The position numbers and the translations under genes were made by a program. DNA of 6,883 nt. It comes from an uncultured Kouleothrix sp. (GTDB lineage Bacteria > Chloroflexota > Chloroflexia > Chloroflexales > Roseiflexaceae). The stretch spans positions 1 to 6,883 of the forward strand of contig CALLYN010000714.1 in assembly GCA_937858455.1 (NCBI GenBank), in the 5' to 3' direction. A model generated the notes under the pieces. It made no database searches, was not told the origin of the DNA, and saw only the letters and a list, made by a program, of their open reading frames with translations. This document shows, in pieces, positions 4,400-6,883 of this stretch. Each line of letters begins with the position of its first letter. The first letter of the stretch is position 1.

Positions 4400-6844
4400 C
4401 TACGGCGTGAGCACCAGCCGCGCCGCAGTCGCGCCGTCGACGCTGGCCTTGGCGTAGCGCATGGGCATGTATTCCACCCGCACCCAGCGCTCGATCAGGT
4501 TGGCGTAATCGCCGCTCAGCACCTGCCCCGACTGGCCAACCGTATGCATGAAGCGCGAGGAGTCGAGGTTGCTCAGGTCGATAATCTCGCGATACGACGG
4601 CACGTGGTACTGGTTGTACATGTCCGAGGTGCTCGGCGGCGCAACGTCGACGGTGAAGCCGTCGCCGCCATTCGGCACGCTGCGGCTGAAGATCGGCCGG
4701 AGCGCGCCCACGCCGTCGAGCACATTATGCGGGAACATCGCGTGGTGAACGCGATCCCAGCGCCACGACTTGATGTCGTCGCTGCCCTGTGCCTTGCTCA
4801 TATCGGCCAGGCCATCCACAAGCGCCGCGCCCAGCTCGGTGGCGCAATCTTCCACCGCCGGAGTGCGCGTGTCGTCGCACCAGGGGCTGGCGTTATTCGG
4901 CAGCGTGGTGTCGAGCAGCATGGCGATGTAGTTGCGCTCGTCGGCGTACTGATTCCACAGCTGGTCGCCCAGGTCGTCCTTCAGCAGGTGCGGCGCGATC
5001 TGCGCATACCAGGCCTGGTACACCGCAGCCTGCGCGCTGTCGCCCTTCATGGTGGCGTCCCAGCCCTTGAGCATCTCGATCGCGGCTTTGGCGCGCGCGT
5101 CTTCGGTTTTGGCCGCCAACATCAGCGGCAGCAGCCGGCGCGCCAGGGTCGACTGCTGGTCGGCCTGCATGGCGGCGATGTCGTCGGGCGAGAGCTTGGG
5201 CTTGCTCTCGATCAGCTCGACGATCCGCTCGGCGCGGTAGGGCGCGGCCCAGTCGGTGCTGACGAGGTGCGGGTAGCTGTTGGGCACGGCCTGGTTGTTG
5301 GCGGTGGCGATATAGCCCTGCGGTGGGTTGAATGCGTGAGGCAGCTCGTCGAACGGCACGTAGCCGGTCCACTCGTTCGCCCCGGTCCAGCCCTCGGTTG
5401 GGCGGGTGCCGTCGCCGGCGGCGCGGATGGGCAGCCTGCCGGGAGCGTAGTAGCCGATATTGCCGTCGACGTCGGCAAACACGAAATTCTGCATGGGCGC
5501 CGAGTAGTCGCGCAGCGTCGCGGTGAAATCGGCCCAGCTCTGGGCGCGGTTAATGCCCAGAAACGCGGCAATAGTGTGATCCTCGGGGTCGAGCGCGGTC
5601 CAGCGGAACGCCAGCGGCTCATTCACGCCCTGGAGCACGTCGGAGATCAGCGGGCCGTGGCGGGTAACGCGCACGTTCAGCGTCACGTCGGGCTGGCCCT
5701 TGACCTTGATCACCTCGGGGATGATCTGCAGCGGCTCCCACGCGCCCTTGAATTCAACCTGGTTCTGCTGGTTAATATGCTCGGCGAACAGGTCTTGCAC
5801 ATCCGGGCCGGTGTTGGTGACGCCCCAGGCGATGCGCTGGTTGTGGCCGATCACAATGCCCGGCACGCCCGGCAGCGTCGCGCCGATCGCGTCGATCGCG
5901 CCGCCGGTGATATGCGCCAGGTACCAGATCGAGGGGATGCGCGCGCCGAGGTGCGGGTCGTTGGCCAGCAGCGGCTTGCCGGTGGTGGTGCGCGCGCCGC
6001 CGATCACCCAGTTGTTGCTGCCGATGGCCGTGCCGCCCAGGCCAAAGTCGTCCTTCAGCACCTGGTTGATCGCGAGCAGGCGGCTGGCCGCCGAGGAATA
6101 CGAGCCAGCGGGCGCGGGCGCGCGCTGTGCGCTGCGCGGTTCGTGATTTGTGGCCCCGCTGGTGCTGTTGCCTTCGGGCAAGATGATCGGGCGGCCATCG
6201 ATATACGCCGGCATCAGCTCGTTAGCCTTTGCCGCGCCGAGCTTGTCGGTCAGGCTGCTGCGTAGCAGTTCGCCGCCCCAGTTGCCGCCCAGGTCCCAGG
6301 CCATCATCTTGCCCCACACCAGCACATCCTGCGGGCGCCATGGCTCGGGGGTGATGCCGAGGATGGTGAACTCGACCGGCAGCTGGCGGCCGCTGTGGCT
6401 GGCGATAAAGGCGTTGACGCCGGCGACATACGCTTCGATCGGCGCGCGCGACGCGGCGGGCAGCGTGTCCCAGGCGCTAGCGGCGGCGCGCGCGGTGCCA
6501 AGCGTGCGCAAGAACTTGTCGGTGTCGAGCTGCGACGGCCCGGCGAACTCCGAGATCCGGCCGTTGCCGACGCGGCGCTGGAATTCCATCTGCCAGAGCC
6601 GATCCTGGGCGTGGGCATACCCCAGGCCGAACAGCGCGTCGGCCTCGTTGGCGGCGCGGATGTGCGGCACTGCGTCGGTATCGCGGATGATCTCGACCGG
6701 CGCGCTCAGGCCGGGCACCTTGAGGCTGCCGGTGGTCTGCGGCAGCGCGCCCCGCAGCCATACATACCCGCCGCCGCCCACCAGCAGCAGCGCCAGCACC
6801 AGCACGATCAGCGCCCAGCGCAGGATCCGCAGCAGCAACTTCAT
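4400..6844 (-). CDS. penicillin acylase (penicillin amidase) family Ntn hydrolase
   Basis: 814-residue precursor of a self-cleaving N-terminal-serine amidase; relatives hydrolyse beta-lactam side chains, acyl-homoserine lactones or other amides. Residues 8-30 are a hydrophobic signal or anchor segment, so it acts outside the cytoplasmic membrane. The alpha part runs from about 45 to 220 (GLGYAHAQDRLWQMEFQRR, 74-92). A low-complexity stretch at 225-262 is the likely excised spacer. Autocleavage is expected between G275 and S276 in IGSNNW, making S276 beta-Ser1. Counting from it, H298 is beta-23 (ANDPHLG), D348 and D351 are beta-73 and beta-76 (calcium ligands, DVQDLF), and N516 is beta-241 (TANNQAVP). 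E158 is a candidate alpha-chain calcium ligand. His at beta-23 resembles cephalosporin/AHL acylases; penicillin G acylase has Gln there. I chose ATG 6844 (MKLLLRILRW) because GGAGG (6854-6850) sits five bases upstream. An in-frame ATG at 6883 would overrun that site and spoil the signal. Its own promoter lies outside the window. Confidence 0.93.
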   Translation of the reverse strand: MKLLLRILRWALIVLVLALLLVGGGGYVWLRGALPQTTGSLKVPGLSAPVEIIRDTDAVPHIRAANEADALFGLGYAHAQDRLWQMEFQRRVGNGRISEFAGPSQLDTDKFLRTLGTARAAASAWDTLPAASRAPIEAYVAGVNAFIASHSGRQLPVEFTILGITPEPWRPQDVLVWGKMMAWDLGGNWGGELLRSSLTDKLGAAKANELMPAYIDGRPIILPEGNSTSGATNHEPRSAQRAPAPAGSYSSAASRLLAINQVLKDDFGLGGTAIGSNNWVIGGARTTTGKPLLANDPHLGARIPSIWYLAHITGGAIDAIGATLPGVPGIVIGHNQRIAWGVTNTGPDVQDLFAEHINQQNQVEFKGAWEPLQIIPEVIKVKGQPDVTLNVRVTRHGPLISDVLQGVNEPLAFRWTALDPEDHTIAAFLGINRAQSWADFTATLRDYSAPMQNFVFADVDGNIGYYAPGRLPIRAAGDGTRPTEGWTGANEWTGYVPFDELPHAFNPPQGYIATANNQAVPNSYPHLVSTDWAAPYRAERIVELIESKPKLSPDDIAAMQADQQSTLARRLLPLMLAAKTEDARAKAAIEMLKGWDATMKGDSAQAAVYQAWYAQIAPHLLKDDLGDQLWNQYADERNYIAMLLDTTLPNNASPWCDDTRTPAVEDCATELGAALVDGLADMSKAQGSDDIKSWRWDRVHHAMFPHNVLDGVGALRPIFSRSVPNGGDGFTVDVAPPSTSDMYNQYHVPSYREIIDLSNLDSSRFMHTVGQSGQVLSGDYANLIERWVRVEYMPMRYAKASVDGATAARLVLTP

Positions 6845-6883
6845 CGTCGCCTCCTCGTGTATGCTTTCTTTTCTCGCGCGCAT

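Noticed and set aside
3676..4410. Long plus-strand ORFs covering the baeRF 3' end and the membrane gene
   Set aside because: Arg/Ala/Gln-rich translations without domains are GC-rich shadow frames; the minus-strand frame has hydrophobic helices and a good ribosome-binding site.
4544..6265. 573-codon plus-strand ORF antisense to the acylase gene
   Set aside because: It is fully antisense to a gene with complete family motifs; the translation is low-complexity Ala/Arg/Val/Gly with no recognisable domain.
1..6883. Search for CRISPR arrays, tRNA or rRNA genes, toxin-antitoxin pairs and prophage genes
   Set aside because: No regularly spaced repeats, cloverleaf sequence, rRNA-like stretch or phage-type gene was seen; the Xer gene lacks integrase context.

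Overview
This window is GC-rich (by eye about 65% G+C) and bacterial. It looks like a stretch of ordinary chromosome with one small repeat element inserted in it. A Thr/Pro-rich LysM lipoprotein, a penicillin-acylase-type Ntn hydrolase and a bacterial eRF1-like (baeRF) protein with a zinc-ribbon-like segment together suggest the phylum Chloroflexota, class Chloroflexia (Roseiflexus/Kouleothrix-like). That is an inference from gene content and style; there is no marker gene here. Promoters read as normal sigma70 type (TTGACA-17-TAnnnT, and extended -10), and several genes have good GGAG or GGAGG ribosome-binding sites.

Layout, left to right. 1-285: leader region with a good promoter. 286-1227 (+): XerC/XerD tyrosine recombinase, ending in an intrinsic terminator at 1257-1288. 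1305-1503 (-): a complete miniature transcription unit with an extended -10, a strong Shine-Dalgarno, a 23-codon lysine-rich gene (MGDKSPK...) and its own hairpin-plus-T terminator, convergent with xer. 1542-2803 (+): a TTGACA-17-TACAAT promoter drives a LysM lipoprotein, followed 44 bp later by a HAD-superfamily phosphatase/phosphomutase, probably co-transcribed. 2829-3094: a non-coding imperfect inverted-repeat element (MITE-like) with a perfect 17-bp central stem. About 3096/3120-3923 (+): a baeRF-type gene lacking its N-terminal domain but keeping a canonical GGQ loop; its homologous part begins where the element ends. 3928-4323 (-): a small three-helix membrane protein, convergent with baeRF with only 4 bp between stops. 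4400-6844 (-): a full-length penicillin amidase/acylase family enzyme upstream of the membrane protein on the same strand.

The genes do not form one pathway. Xer acts in chromosome dimer resolution. The lipoprotein, membrane protein and acylase belong to the cell envelope. The HAD enzyme is metabolic, and the baeRF protein would act at the ribosome. The points most worth following are the complete small-gene unit, the GGQ protein cut off at a repeat boundary, and an 11-bp inverted repeat that would hide the Shine-Dalgarno of the membrane gene in read-through RNA but not in RNA from its own promoter.
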